Positions 52,082-60,822 of a stretch of 64,000 bases of DNA are shown in pieces; position 1 is the first letter of the stretch, and each line of letters begins with the position of its first letter. The stretch covers positions 62,001 through 126,000 of the forward strand of contig NZ_JBIWES010000006.1 in assembly GCF_044762665.1 (NCBI RefSeq), written 5' to 3'. The position numbers and the translations under genes were made by a program. Origin of the DNA: Peribacillus frigoritolerans_B. Its GTDB lineage: Bacteria; Bacillota; Bacilli; Bacillales; DSM-1321. Below the pieces are notes generated by a model. The model saw only the letters and a list, made by a program, of their open reading frames with translations. It made no database searches and had not been told where the DNA came from.

Positions 52082-52097
52082 TGTGACAGATGTCACT
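52082..52097 (+). promoter_or_regulatory. Fnr-type palindrome upstream of qoxA
   Basis: TGTGA, six bases, TCACT matches exactly the Fnr binding pattern described in B. subtilis (TGTGA-N6-TCACT). It lies about 120 bases before qoxA, so oxygen-dependent control of the oxidase is plausible. No test here excludes another CRP-family binder. Confidence 0.6.
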
Positions 52098-52217
52098 TTG
52101 TATTGTCTTTTTTTTGACTTGGGATTAATATTGGTATGTCGGGGTTTGTGAACATGGTAACACTTTGTCCGAATAATTACCAATTGGAATTTTATTATGT
52201 AAGAAAGGGGTAGTACT

Positions 52218-53147
52218 ATGAAAATAAAATGGGCTCTATTAACTATACTTTTTACTATTGCCACTGTGCTAACCGGTTGCGATAACCCATTAATGGTCTT
52301 GGACCCTAAAGGGCCAGTAGCTGCAACACAAGCAGATGTTATTATGATTTCGATATGGACAATGGCCTTTGTCGTCCTTGTCGTTATGGTACTGTATATC
52401 TTCATGATAATGAAATATCGTGCTTCCAAACAACGTGATGATTATGAACCGCCTCATATTGAAGGAAGTAAAGTTCTTGAAATAATTTGGGTTGCGATCC
52501 CAATTTTAATCGTCGCTTTCCTATCCGTTGTTACTGTTAAAACTACAAATGAAGTTGAGGCAACACCTAAAGGATACGGAGATCAAGAACCTTTAATCAT
52601 TTACGCTTCATCTTCCAACTGGAAGTGGCATTTTAGTTATCCGGAAGAAGATATCGAAACAGTCAACTATCTGTTTTTACCAACTAACCGACCAATTGAA
52701 TTTAAACTTTACTCATTCGGTCCAATCTCAAGTTTCTGGATTCCGCAACTTGGAGGACAAAAATACGCGATGTCGGACATGGTTAATACGTTGCACTTAG
52801 CAGCTGATGTACCAGGAGAGTATATGGGTCGAAATTCAAACTTCAGTGGTTCAGGTTTTGCTCAGCAAACGTTCAACGTTAATGTACTGTCTCCAGAAGA
52901 TTACGATAAGTGGGTAGATGAAATTAAAGCTACTGCTAAACCGATTACTGAGGAAAAATTCAATGAATTATTAAAACCTGGTCATGTGGGACAATCCACT
53001 TACACTGGAACTCACTTAGAGTTTTCGCCAGCTCCTGAAGGGGAAAATGCTGGTCATGACCACGGATCTTCTGATACTGAAGAAAATGATTCCAAGGATT
53101 CACACGAGGAACATTCAGAACACAGCAACATGAATCATGATCACTAA
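52218..53147 (+). CDS. qoxA: QoxA, quinol oxidase subunit II (lipoprotein)
   Basis: A 309-residue subunit II of aa3-type quinol oxidase. It has a lipoprotein signal (MKIKWALLTILFTIATV, lipobox LTGC) and two membrane segments (about 38-60 and 83-105). Its cupredoxin domain lacks the CuA ligands, as expected of a quinol rather than cytochrome c oxidase. The C-terminus carries an unusual His/Asp/Glu-rich tail (GHDHGSSDTEEN...HEEHSEHSNMNHDH). AAAGGGG precedes the ATG. First gene of qoxABCD. Confidence 0.93.
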   Translation: MKIKWALLTILFTIATVLTGCDNPLMVLDPKGPVAATQADVIMISIWTMAFVVLVVMVLYIFMIMKYRASKQRDDYEPPHIEGSKVLEIIWVAIPILIVAFLSVVTVKTTNEVEATPKGYGDQEPLIIYASSSNWKWHFSYPEEDIETVNYLFLPTNRPIEFKLYSFGPISSFWIPQLGGQKYAMSDMVNTLHLAADVPGEYMGRNSNFSGSGFAQQTFNVNVLSPEDYDKWVDEIKATAKPITEEKFNELLKPGHVGQSTYTGTHLEFSPAPEGENAGHDHGSSDTEENDSKDSHEEHSEHSNMNHDH

Positions 53148-53220
53148 GAATTAATTTCGTTCGATAAAACAACTAGGTTTACAAGATAAGGAATATTTTC
53201 CTGAAAGGAGTCACAAAAGT

Positions 53221-55167
53221 ATGGATTACTTTGATCGATTTGCCGTACCTCATCCAAGTCCTGCGATTTATGCATCCATGGTTGCCATTGGTTTAACCAT
53301 GATCGCGGTTGTTGCCGGAATTACCTATTTTAAAAAATGGGGTTACTTATGGCGTGAGTGGTTAACAACGGTTGACCATAAACGTATTGGTATCATGTAC
53401 ATCTTGGCAGCACTGCTTATGCTCTTCCGTGGTGGCGTCGATGCACTTATGATGCGTGCTCAAACGGCTATTCCAGATAACGGTCTTTTGGATGGACAGC
53501 ATTATAATGAGGTATTTACAACACACGGGGTCGTCATGATCCTATTCATGGCTATGCCATTCATCATTGGGTTAATGAACATTGTTACACCATTGCAAAT
53601 TGGAGCGCGTGACGTAGCATTCCCACGTCTGAACGCAGTAAGCTTCTGGTTATTCTTCATGGGGGCAATGCTATTTAACATCTCTTTCGTAGTCGGTGGT
53701 TCTCCTGATGCAGGTTGGACATCTTACTTCCCGCTGGCAAGTAACGATTTCAGTGAATCAGTAGGTTCGAACTATTACGCGATTGCAATTCAAATAGCTG
53801 GTATCGGTACATTACTGACTGGTATCAACTTTATCGTAACAATCTTGAAAATGAGAGCACCTGGCATGAACTTAATGAAAATGCCAATGTTCACATGGTC
53901 TATTTTGATCACAAACTTCATCATCGTTTTCGCTTTCCCTGTATTGACAGTGGCACTTGCGTTGATGACAATGGATCGTCTATTCGGAACTCAATTCTTT
54001 ACGATGGCCAATGGCGGTAGCGATATGCTTTGGGCGAACTTGTTCTGGGTTTGGGGACATCCTGAAGTTTATATAGTAATTCTTCCAGCTTTCGGTATTT
54101 ACAGTGAAATCATTTCGACATTTGCACGTCGTAACCTGTACGGGTATAATTCGATGGTTATCTCCATGGTAGCTATTTCTACTCTATCTTTCATTGTATG
54201 GGCTCACCATTTCTATACAATGGGTCACGGTGCAATGGTTAATGGTATCTTCTCGATTACCACGATGGCAATTGCCGTCCCAACTGGTGTTAAGATTTTC
54301 AACTGGTTGTTCACACTTTGGAAAGGTAAAATCGTATTTACCGTTCCAATGCTATACTCTTTAGCTTTCATTCCGATTTTCACGCTCGGTGGGGTAACAG
54401 GGGTAATGCTTGCAATGGCAAGTGCTGACTACCAATACCATAATACAATGTTCTTAGTAGCTCACTTCCATTACGTTTTAATCCCTGGTACTGTATTTGC
54501 CGTACTTGCTGGTTTCACGTACTGGTGGCCAAAAATGTTCGGTTTCATGTTGAGCGAAAAAATTGGGAAATGGTCGTTCTGGTTCATTACAATCGGCTTT
54601 AATGTAACATTCTTCCCGATGTTCATCACTGGTTTAGATGGGCAGGCACGTCGTATGTATACGTACTCTGAATCAACAGGGTATGGTCCATTGAATATGC
54701 TCTCTTTCGTTGGAGCGATTGGCTTGGCAATAGGTTTTGCACTTATTGTGTACAATATCTATTGGAGCACACGTTATGCGTCAAGAAATATTTCAAACGA
54801 TCCATGGGATGCGCGTTCCCTAGAGTGGGCTACACATACACCAATCCCTGAATATAACTTTGCAATTGTGCCAACAGTTGATTCTACAGAAGCATTCTGG
54901 GATGCAAAGAAAAAAGGCTTTAAATTATTTGGCGGTAAAGTAGAAAAGATCCATATGCCAAATAACAGTGGTGTGCCGTTTATCATGAGCTGTATCTTCT
55001 TCGTTTGGGGCTTTGCGATGGTATTCAGCATGTGGATCATTGCAATCATTGCAACGATCGGTATCTTTGCTTGTATGATTCACCGTTCATTCGAAAAAGA
55101 TCACGGACGTTATATCTCTGTTGAAGAGATCGAAGAAACTGAAAATAAATTGCGAGGTGCTAAGTAA
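53221..55167 (+). CDS. qoxB: QoxB, quinol oxidase subunit I
   Basis: A 648-residue heme-copper oxidase subunit I with 14-15 membrane segments. Visible are TTVDHKRIGIMYI, the low-spin heme His in TTHGVVMILFMA, the proton-channel and CuB region WGHPEVYIVILP, the CuB pair in WAHHFYTMGH, and the heme ligands in VAHFHYVLIPG. It reduces O2 to water and pumps protons using menaquinol. GAAAGGAGTC lies upstream. The stop overlaps the qoxC start. Confidence 0.95.
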   Translation: MDYFDRFAVPHPSPAIYASMVAIGLTMIAVVAGITYFKKWGYLWREWLTTVDHKRIGIMYILAALLMLFRGGVDALMMRAQTAIPDNGLLDGQHYNEVFTTHGVVMILFMAMPFIIGLMNIVTPLQIGARDVAFPRLNAVSFWLFFMGAMLFNISFVVGGSPDAGWTSYFPLASNDFSESVGSNYYAIAIQIAGIGTLLTGINFIVTILKMRAPGMNLMKMPMFTWSILITNFIIVFAFPVLTVALALMTMDRLFGTQFFTMANGGSDMLWANLFWVWGHPEVYIVILPAFGIYSEIISTFARRNLYGYNSMVISMVAISTLSFIVWAHHFYTMGHGAMVNGIFSITTMAIAVPTGVKIFNWLFTLWKGKIVFTVPMLYSLAFIPIFTLGGVTGVMLAMASADYQYHNTMFLVAHFHYVLIPGTVFAVLAGFTYWWPKMFGFMLSEKIGKWSFWFITIGFNVTFFPMFITGLDGQARRMYTYSESTGYGPLNMLSFVGAIGLAIGFALIVYNIYWSTRYASRNISNDPWDARSLEWATHTPIPEYNFAIVPTVDSTEAFWDAKKKGFKLFGGKVEKIHMPNNSGVPFIMSCIFFVWGFAMVFSMWIIAIIATIGIFACMIHRSFEKDHGRYISVEEIEETENKLRGAK

Positions 55168-55763
55168 TGAAAATAGATAACTCGCTGCCACTAGAATATA
55201 GCACGGAAGAAAATCGCTTAAAGATTTTTGGATTCTGGATTTTCCTAGGAGCAGAAATAGCTCTTTTCGCTACACTGTTCGCAACTTACTTTGTATTAGT
55301 TGATGGAACTGGAAATGGTCCAACAGGGGAACATCTTTTTAAACTCCCAACCCTGATGTTTCAAACAATCTTTCTTTTAACCAGTAGTTTTACCATTGGT
55401 CTTGGAATCAATGCAATGAGACTTGGAAGGCAGAAAGCAACGATTGGTTTCTTCATCATCACCCTTATTCTTGGTTTAGGCTTCTTGGGAGTCGAAATTT
55501 ATGAATTCGTGGAGTATGTACATGAAGGGGCAACCATTCAAACAAGTGCTTTCTTATCTAGTTTGTTTACATTACTAGGTACGCATGGAGCTCACGTTAC
55601 ACTTGGTTTATTCTGGGGAACCTTCATCATCATGCAGATCAAAAAGCGCGGTATGACTCCAGAAACAACAAACAAGGCTTTCATCTTTTCACTTTACTGG
55701 CATTTCTTAGACGTTGTCTGGATCTTCATCTTCAGTTTCGTCTACCTGAAAGGAATGATGTAA
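55167..55763 (+). CDS. qoxC: QoxC, quinol oxidase subunit III
   Basis: A 198-residue subunit III with five membrane segments and typical motifs (FGFWIFLGAEIALFATLFATY; TLLGTHGAHVTLGLFWG; YWHFLDVVWIFIF). It stabilises subunit I and its proton uptake. It starts within the qoxB stop codon and is one base from qoxD. Confidence 0.93.
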   Translation: MKIDNSLPLEYSTEENRLKIFGFWIFLGAEIALFATLFATYFVLVDGTGNGPTGEHLFKLPTLMFQTIFLLTSSFTIGLGINAMRLGRQKATIGFFIITLILGLGFLGVEIYEFVEYVHEGATIQTSAFLSSLFTLLGTHGAHVTLGLFWGTFIIMQIKKRGMTPETTNKAFIFSLYWHFLDVVWIFIFSFVYLKGMM

Positions 55764-55764
55764 T

Positions 55765-56049
55765 ATGAAAGAATTATTCCCACGGGGCCAAGTTATGGGA
55801 TTTGCCTTTTCACTAGTCCTGACTTTGGTCGCACTATCAGTTATTATGTTTGATCTCTCACTGAAAATGGCTATGATCATCCTTCTTGTTACAGCTTTCA
55901 TGCAAGCTGCACTTCAATTAGTTATGTTCATGCACGCAGGTGAGTCTGAAGATAAAGCATCGATTTATACAAACGTTTATTACGGATTGTTCGTTGCATT
56001 GGTTACAATTTTCGGTACAATGCTAACAATGATTTGGGGATATCAATAA
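55765..56049 (+). CDS. qoxD: QoxD, quinol oxidase subunit IV
   Basis: A 94-residue subunit IV with three membrane segments, including VTAFMQAALQLVMFMHAG, the signature of this subunit. It ends the qoxABCD operon. A strong terminator follows. Confidence 0.92.
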   Translation: MKELFPRGQVMGFAFSLVLTLVALSVIMFDLSLKMAMIILLVTAFMQAALQLVMFMHAGESEDKASIYTNVYYGLFVALVTIFGTMLTMIWGYQ

Positions 56050-56061
56050 TCGATTCCGGAA

Positions 56062-56097
56062 AAGCTGGGCGTCTTGATGACGCCCAGTTTTTTTGTA
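56062..56097 (+). terminator. Rho-independent terminator of qoxABCD
   Basis: The stem AAAGCTGGGCGTC / GACGCCCAGTTT with a four-base loop is followed by seven T. The rest of the gap to 56370 shows only AT-rich promoter-like sequence (TATAAT at 56321). Confidence 0.92.
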
Positions 56098-56370
56098 TTT
56101 TAATTCTTATACTTGTCTATCCATTTCATTCATGGAAGTTTGTTAAGTAGGTTGTGGCTGAAATCATATTGTTTAGTATAACCATTTCATGAAATTATAT
56201 TTATAATCGGGAAATTCTCACTTTAGAAGCGTGCCCGTGCATTTAAGTGCAATGTTCTACTAAAGTCTAAACGTTAATAGAACGGACACATCTTCTAAGA
56301 AAAACTGTCAGCCCTTTTGATATAATGAGCCATGTAAGAATTAATTTATAAATGTAGCGGAGATGATGAA

Positions 56371-56820
56371 TTGACATTGCCGGTTTTGATTTTGACAATT
56401 ATCTTAAGTTTGTTAAAAATATTGGTTTCCTGTCTTCCAACAGATGCAGTTAATTGGATTATCAGCAAATTTAAAATACACTCAGAAATTATTGATGGGA
56501 ATGCAATCGTAACCTTTGACGGGAAACATTTGGAAGGTGAAGAAAAAATTCAAGTTATTAATTATTTTAATAACGCTAGATTTTTGAAGAAAAATCATAT
56601 ATTCCCAGGGAACGAGCAATTGTTTTTACATCCAGAGAACAGTGGGACTCCATTAGTCATTGATACTAAAAGAGGCAAAAAGGATGTTAGGTTATTAATT
56701 TTTATTTACAACGATCGCGTGGATGTAGTTAAACTGTACAAGAAGAAGGTCATTTCTTATAGTCTGTTTTCCGATAGCCTCCAAGAACGTACCATGCCAT
56801 TAATAAGAAATTTAGTTTAA
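56371..56820 (+). CDS. YfmQ-like conserved protein
   Basis: A 149-residue protein with one N-terminal membrane anchor (LTIILSLLKILVSCL) and a soluble domain behind it. Length and pattern fit the YfmQ family of bacilli, whose function is unknown. The start is TTG, with GGAGATGA at proper spacing. It is transcribed alone and closed by a terminator. Confidence 0.72.
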   Translation: MTLPVLILTIILSLLKILVSCLPTDAVNWIISKFKIHSEIIDGNAIVTFDGKHLEGEEKIQVINYFNNARFLKKNHIFPGNEQLFLHPENSGTPLVIDTKRGKKDVRLLIFIYNDRVDVVKLYKKKVISYSLFSDSLQERTMPLIRNLV

Positions 56821-56829
56821 AAGAACATT

Positions 56830-56866
56830 AAAAAGACGGTCCATAAAAAGACCGTCTTTTTTTATA
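56830..56866 (+). terminator. Rho-independent terminator of the YfmQ-like gene
   Basis: AAAAGACGGTC / GACCGTCTTTT with an eight-base loop is followed by T run. Confidence 0.9.
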
Positions 56867-57057
56867 AGTCTTTTAATATATAATCCCATTTCAATTAGAT
56901 ATTTTTTTCATTATAAAAATTCTAGTATACAAACTGACATCTTAATTTTAGTGTCTTTTGAAAAAAACAATTAAAAATGTTTTTTAAGTAGGAGGGAATT
57001 GCTGCAAGAGGGTCTTTAATAGTGCATATGAAAAGTATTTTGGATAGTATTTAAGGT

Positions 57058-57096
57058 AATAAAAAAGCAGGTATCTATTACGATGCCTGCTTTTTT
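57058..57096 (-). terminator. Terminator of the BA3454-family gene
   Basis: AAAAAAGCAGGTATC / GATGCCTGCTTTTTT is nearly symmetric and overlaps the stop codon of the minus-strand gene. It can act in both directions. Confidence 0.8.
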
Positions 57097-57229
57097 ATGC
57101 TTTCCATTGTTTTTCAACTTGATGAAGGGCTTGTTGTAAAATTACTTCATGATCAGTACCCGGTTTAGTAAGGACGTTAGTTTGATAAGATTTTCCTTGG
57201 AAATCAACTGTTACTGTAACTTTTACCAT
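57095..57229 (-). CDS. BA3454-family stress response small protein, 44 aa
   Basis: The product MVKVTVTVDFQGKSYQTNVL..., ending LHQVEKQWKA, fits the BA3454 family of about 45-residue proteins in Bacillus (positions V-K-V..V, G-K-SY-TNV, V.KQW). AAAGGAAAG precedes the ATG. Function unknown beyond the family label of stress response; the call is from memory of that family. Confidence 0.75.
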   Translation of the reverse strand: MVKVTVTVDFQGKSYQTNVLTKPGTDHEVILQQALHQVEKQWKA

Positions 57230-57420
57230 TATGCATCTTTCCTTTCCTAATTCAGAATTAAATGAGGGGTTGTACCTATTTCTTTTATACCCATGGCAGA
57301 AGGATAATCAAACATTTCAAAAGCAGTAAAATTTGAAAGAATTAATATTCAAAATTATCTGATATTTTCAGGGAGGTGTCAACACTTTTTTTTTGACCTA
57401 CCCTATTTTCCGGTTAAACA

Positions 57421-57462
57421 AAAAACGACCTGGCTTGTATACTGACAGCCAGGTTGTTTTAT
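57421..57462 (-). terminator. Terminator of the second DMT transporter
   Basis: On the minus strand AACCTGGCT / AGCCAGGTT with a loop is followed by CGTTTTTTG. Confidence 0.8.
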
Positions 57463-57476
57463 TAAACGAACTATAT

Positions 57477-58313
57477 TCATATTTTAGTTAAAATAATACC
57501 GATTAATGCTGCAAGGACACCGGCAATTTGATAGGTTTTTAGTTTTTCCTTGAATATATAACATCCAGCGAATACGACAACCAAACAGTTCAGGCTGACG
57601 ACAGGGAAAATGATGCTTGCGATCCCGGTGTTCAACGCAAAGAAATAACATCCATAGCCTATCATGCTTAAAAACCCTACTAAGGAACCGATTTTGACTT
57701 CCGTTAGCTTTATTTTTTCTTTTTTAAAGGCTAGAGCCGAAAGAAGATAAAGCATTCCGCCTCCATACATTGATACAAGGATATCAAGGGAGTTTAAATG
57801 AAGACGTGTTGATGTCGTCATAAGAATGCCGAGCACACCAAAAGATAAGATGGAGAGTAATGTGTGCATCATCCAAGGGACATATTGATGATTACCTTTT
57901 GCGTTAGGTGTATATTGGATGACTAATGTAGCGATAAACATGCAGACGATTCCACTCCACTGCAAGGAAGAAATATGTTCGTGGAAAATTAAAGCTGCAC
58001 AGAGAATGGGGAATATTGCATTCGCTGCGATTAATGGAGATGTCAAGCTTGCCGGCCCTTTTTCAAAGGCGCTTGCCATCTGGATGTTACCATTAGCGTT
58101 CAGTACCCCAATAGCTGCCCCAAGCATGATGGATAGCCAGTTCAGCTGCAAACCTTCCGTGAATACTCCATAAAAAATGGACAAAATAAAAGCTGAAAAA
58201 TAAAAGAAAAATTGGATATGTATCTTGGAATAGCCTTTTCCGCTGCTCCATTTAAAAATGCTGTTATTGATTCCGAAACATAAACTCGTGATGAGTGCTG
58301 CAAAAATCCACAT
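57477..58313 (-). CDS. EamA/DMT-family transporter
   Basis: A 278-residue DMT transporter with ten membrane segments. The first repeat opens MWIFAALITSLCFGINNSIF and the second ends VSLNCLVVVFAGCYIFKEKL. Start 58313 is chosen because GGAAGAGAT lies before it; ATG 58334 has no site. Substrate unknown. Confidence 0.85.
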   Translation of the reverse strand: MWIFAALITSLCFGINNSIFKWSSGKGYSKIHIQFFFYFSAFILSIFYGVFTEGLQLNWLSIMLGAAIGVLNANGNIQMASAFEKGPASLTSPLIAANAIFPILCAALIFHEHISSLQWSGIVCMFIATLVIQYTPNAKGNHQYVPWMMHTLLSILSFGVLGILMTTSTRLHLNSLDILVSMYGGGMLYLLSALAFKKEKIKLTEVKIGSLVGFLSMIGYGCYFFALNTGIASIIFPVVSLNCLVVVFAGCYIFKEKLKTYQIAGVLAALIGIILTKI

Positions 58314-58469
58314 TGACTTAATCTCTTCCTTCATGTAGGATAAACTTCTTCTACATTTTAAGCTGAATGCCTTCAGGAATCAAACCAAATTTAAAATGTA
58401 TGATTGACAGATTAGATTTTTTTTTCTATATTAACTATGACAATTTTAAAATATTTCCCGATAAACGGG

Positions 58470-58557
58470 AGAGGTTCATAGCATCACCCTCTTAAAAAAA
58501 CTATGGCTTTGATATTTTTCGCGAATCAACCATATCTTTGAGGAGATATGGTTTTTG
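58470..58557 (+). ncRNA. preQ1-I riboswitch upstream of queF
   Basis: AGAGGTTCATAGCATCACCC, then TCTTAAAAAAACTA, is a clear preQ1-I aptamer (stem AGAGG / CCTCT, A-rich tail, CTA pairing). The terminator ACCATATCT / AGATATGGT plus T run at 58529-58557 provides the off state. preQ1 should repress queF. Confidence 0.93.
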
Positions 58558-58614
58558 TTATATAGAGGCCCATTTTATGAATCTCCCTGAAACGTGGGAT
58601 TAGGAGGACTTTTC

Positions 58615-59115
58615 ATGTCTGGAAGAAAAGAAGAAGAATTAAAAAAAGATATTACACTGCTTGGGAATCAAGGAACAAAATATACATTCGATTATGCTCC
58701 TGAAATCCTTGAGTCATTCGATAACAAGCATCCGAACCGGGATTACTTCGTCAAATTCAATTGCCCGGAATTCACTAGCTTATGTCCGATCACGGGCCAG
58801 CCGGACTTTGCTACCATTTACATCAGCTATATTCCCAGTGTGAAAATGGTGGAAAGCAAGTCTTTGAAACTTTATTTATTCAGCTTCCGCAATCATGGTG
58901 ATTTCCATGAAGATTGCATGAACATCATCATGAATGATTTAATCGAATTGATGGATCCTAAATATATTGAAGTCTGGGGCAAGTTTACACCTAGGGGCGG
59001 AATTTCCATCGACCCTTACACGAATTATGGGAAACCAGGTACGAAGTATGAGGAAATGGCGAATTACCGCTTGATGAATCATGACTTATACCCGGAAACC
59101 GTGGATAATCGCTAA
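58615..59115 (+). CDS. queF: QueF NADPH-dependent preQ0 reductase
   Basis: A 166-residue QueF that reduces preQ0 to preQ1 in queuosine synthesis. Visible motifs: ESFDNKHPNRDY, the covalent Cys in TSLCPITGQPDF with Asp after it, the QueF motif ESKSLKLYLFSFRNHG with its Glu and substrate-binding side chains, and FTPRGGISIDPYTN. TAGGAGGA precedes ATG 58615, preferred over 58594. Under a preQ1-I riboswitch. Confidence 0.95.
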   Translation: MSGRKEEELKKDITLLGNQGTKYTFDYAPEILESFDNKHPNRDYFVKFNCPEFTSLCPITGQPDFATIYISYIPSVKMVESKSLKLYLFSFRNHGDFHEDCMNIIMNDLIELMDPKYIEVWGKFTPRGGISIDPYTNYGKPGTKYEEMANYRLMNHDLYPETVDNR

Positions 59116-59124
59116 AGAATGGGA

Positions 59125-59158
59125 GAGACAATCGGCATATGCCCGTTGTCTTTTTTTA
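59125..59158 (+). terminator. Rho-independent terminator of queF
   Basis: AGACAATCGGC / GCCCGTTGTCT with a four-base loop is followed by T run. Confidence 0.85.
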
Positions 59159-59318
59159 ATTTTTAGCTAATCTCGATCAGTGGTTCTGTTGTTTTGTCTT
59201 TTTTAAAAAGACAAATGTCCTCCTATAATGGAATTTTCACTTGATTGTTTCGAGAAAAAGCGTAATAATAGGGAGAGTTAATTTTGACAGAATATTTACG
59301 AAAATAGGGGATGTCGAG

Positions 59319-60665
59319 ATGAAAGTTGCAAAGTTTGGTGGAAGTTCACTTGCGTCAGGTGAACAGTTGAGGAAGGTATTCGAAATTGTTGTTTCTGATC
59401 CGGAGAGGAAGATTGTGGTCGTTTCGGCTCCGGGAAAACGCAATTCCGATGATATAAAGGTGACGGATTTATTGATTGAAGCTGCGGAACAGCAGCTGCG
59501 CGGGGATAACGGTGAGCATTTGATAGAAGATGTCGTATCCCGCTATGCGAGCATTGCTGAAGAGTTGGATATATCCGAGAGTGTCATCACAGGGATTCAT
59601 GAAAATTTAATGGCACTGCTGCATGCAGACCAAACTAACCCGAAGCGCTATGTGGATGCCTTGAAGGCCAGTGGCGAGGATAATAATGCGAAGCTGGTCG
59701 CAGGTTATTTCCAAAGCCTTGGAGTAGAGGCACAGTATATAAATCCAAAGAAGGCCGGCTTGATCGTAACGGATGAAGGTGGATTTACCAAGGTGCTGCC
59801 AGAGTCTTATGATCGGTTATATGCTCTGCGAGATGAGCCGGGAATCGTTGTATTCCCAGGGTTCTTCGGATATACGTTAGATGGTGATGTGTTAACCTTC
59901 TCGAGAAGCGGTTCCGATATTACGGGTTCGATTCTTGCGAATGGGGTCAAAGCTGATTTGTATGAGAACTTTACGGACGTGGATGCCGTTTATGCGGTGA
60001 ATCCAAATGTGGTTTCCAATCCGAAGGGAATCCGGGAACTAACCTATCGTGAGATGCGTGAGCTTTCTTATGCAGGTTTCTCGGTATTTCATGATGAGGC
60101 GCTGATTCCTGCATTCCGTGCGGGAATACCTGTCCATATCCAGAATACGAACAATCCGGCGGCACAAGGGACTCGCATTGTGAATACACGGGATAATACG
60201 AACGGGCCGGTTATTGGGATTGCAAGTGATAAAGGATTTTGCAGTATTTACATTAGCAAATATTTGATGAACCGGGAAGTTGGTTTTGGCCGGAAACTGC
60301 TGCACATCCTCGAAGATTATGGAGTTTCATATGAGCATATTCCATCAGGCATCGATGATGTGACGCTTATTCTAAGGCAAGACCAGATGAAAGGGGATGC
60401 CGAGAAGAAAATCATTTCCCGAATCAAGAAAGAGCTTCATGCCGATGAAGTGAATGTGGAGCATGATCTTGCCTTGATCATGGTTGTAGGGGAAGGAATG
60501 CGCCATAATGTCGGTACAACGGCAAGAGCGTCAAAAGCCTTGGCCGAAGCAAAGGTGAATATTGAGATGATCAACCAAGGCTCTTCGGAGGTAAGCATGA
60601 TGTTCGGTGTGAAAGGGCACAACGAAGAGACGGCAATTCAGGCATTATATCACGAGTTCTTTTAA
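59319..60665 (+). CDS. thrD: Aspartate kinase, ThrD/YclM type
   Basis: A 448-residue aspartokinase III-like enzyme that phosphorylates L-aspartate at the start of threonine, methionine and lysine synthesis. The kinase domain has KFGGSSLASG at the start, VFPGFFGYT and FSRSGSDITGS. Two ACT domains form the C-terminus (about 310-448). ATG 59319 with AGGGGATG is chosen; the frame to 59241 lacks a site. Close to B. subtilis ThrD/YclM. No lysine riboswitch was seen upstream. Confidence 0.9.
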   Translation: MKVAKFGGSSLASGEQLRKVFEIVVSDPERKIVVVSAPGKRNSDDIKVTDLLIEAAEQQLRGDNGEHLIEDVVSRYASIAEELDISESVITGIHENLMALLHADQTNPKRYVDALKASGEDNNAKLVAGYFQSLGVEAQYINPKKAGLIVTDEGGFTKVLPESYDRLYALRDEPGIVVFPGFFGYTLDGDVLTFSRSGSDITGSILANGVKADLYENFTDVDAVYAVNPNVVSNPKGIRELTYREMRELSYAGFSVFHDEALIPAFRAGIPVHIQNTNNPAAQGTRIVNTRDNTNGPVIGIASDKGFCSIYISKYLMNREVGFGRKLLHILEDYGVSYEHIPSGIDDVTLILRQDQMKGDAEKKIISRIKKELHADEVNVEHDLALIMVVGEGMRHNVGTTARASKALAEAKVNIEMINQGSSEVSMMFGVKGHNEETAIQALYHEFF

Positions 60666-60680
60666 GTATGAGCGTTTAGG

Positions 60681-60709
60681 GGCCTCCTTGAAAAGGGAGG
60701 TTTTTTGGT
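60681..60709 (+). terminator. Rho-independent terminator of the aspartokinase gene
   Basis: GCCTCCTT / AAGGGAGGT is followed by six T. Confidence 0.8.
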
Positions 60710-60786
60710 TATGGATTTTCCCGCCATTAACATGTGTTTTCCATGATTGTGGGAAACGGTGGATTTTCATGGAGTTAAATTGGAGT

Positions 60787-60819
60787 GAATAAAAGACGCG
60801 CCGAGGGTTCAGCGCGTCA
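60787..60819 (-). terminator. Rho-independent terminator of natAB
   Basis: On the minus strand GACGCGC / GCGCGTC with an 11-base loop is followed by TTTTATT. Confidence 0.75.
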
Positions 60820-60822
60820 GGT

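Noticed and set aside
52145..52162. Possible Rex site (TTGTGAACATGGTAACAC) upstream of qoxA
   Set aside because: Only the left half-site TTGTGAA matches; the right half departs from the TTCACAA consensus.
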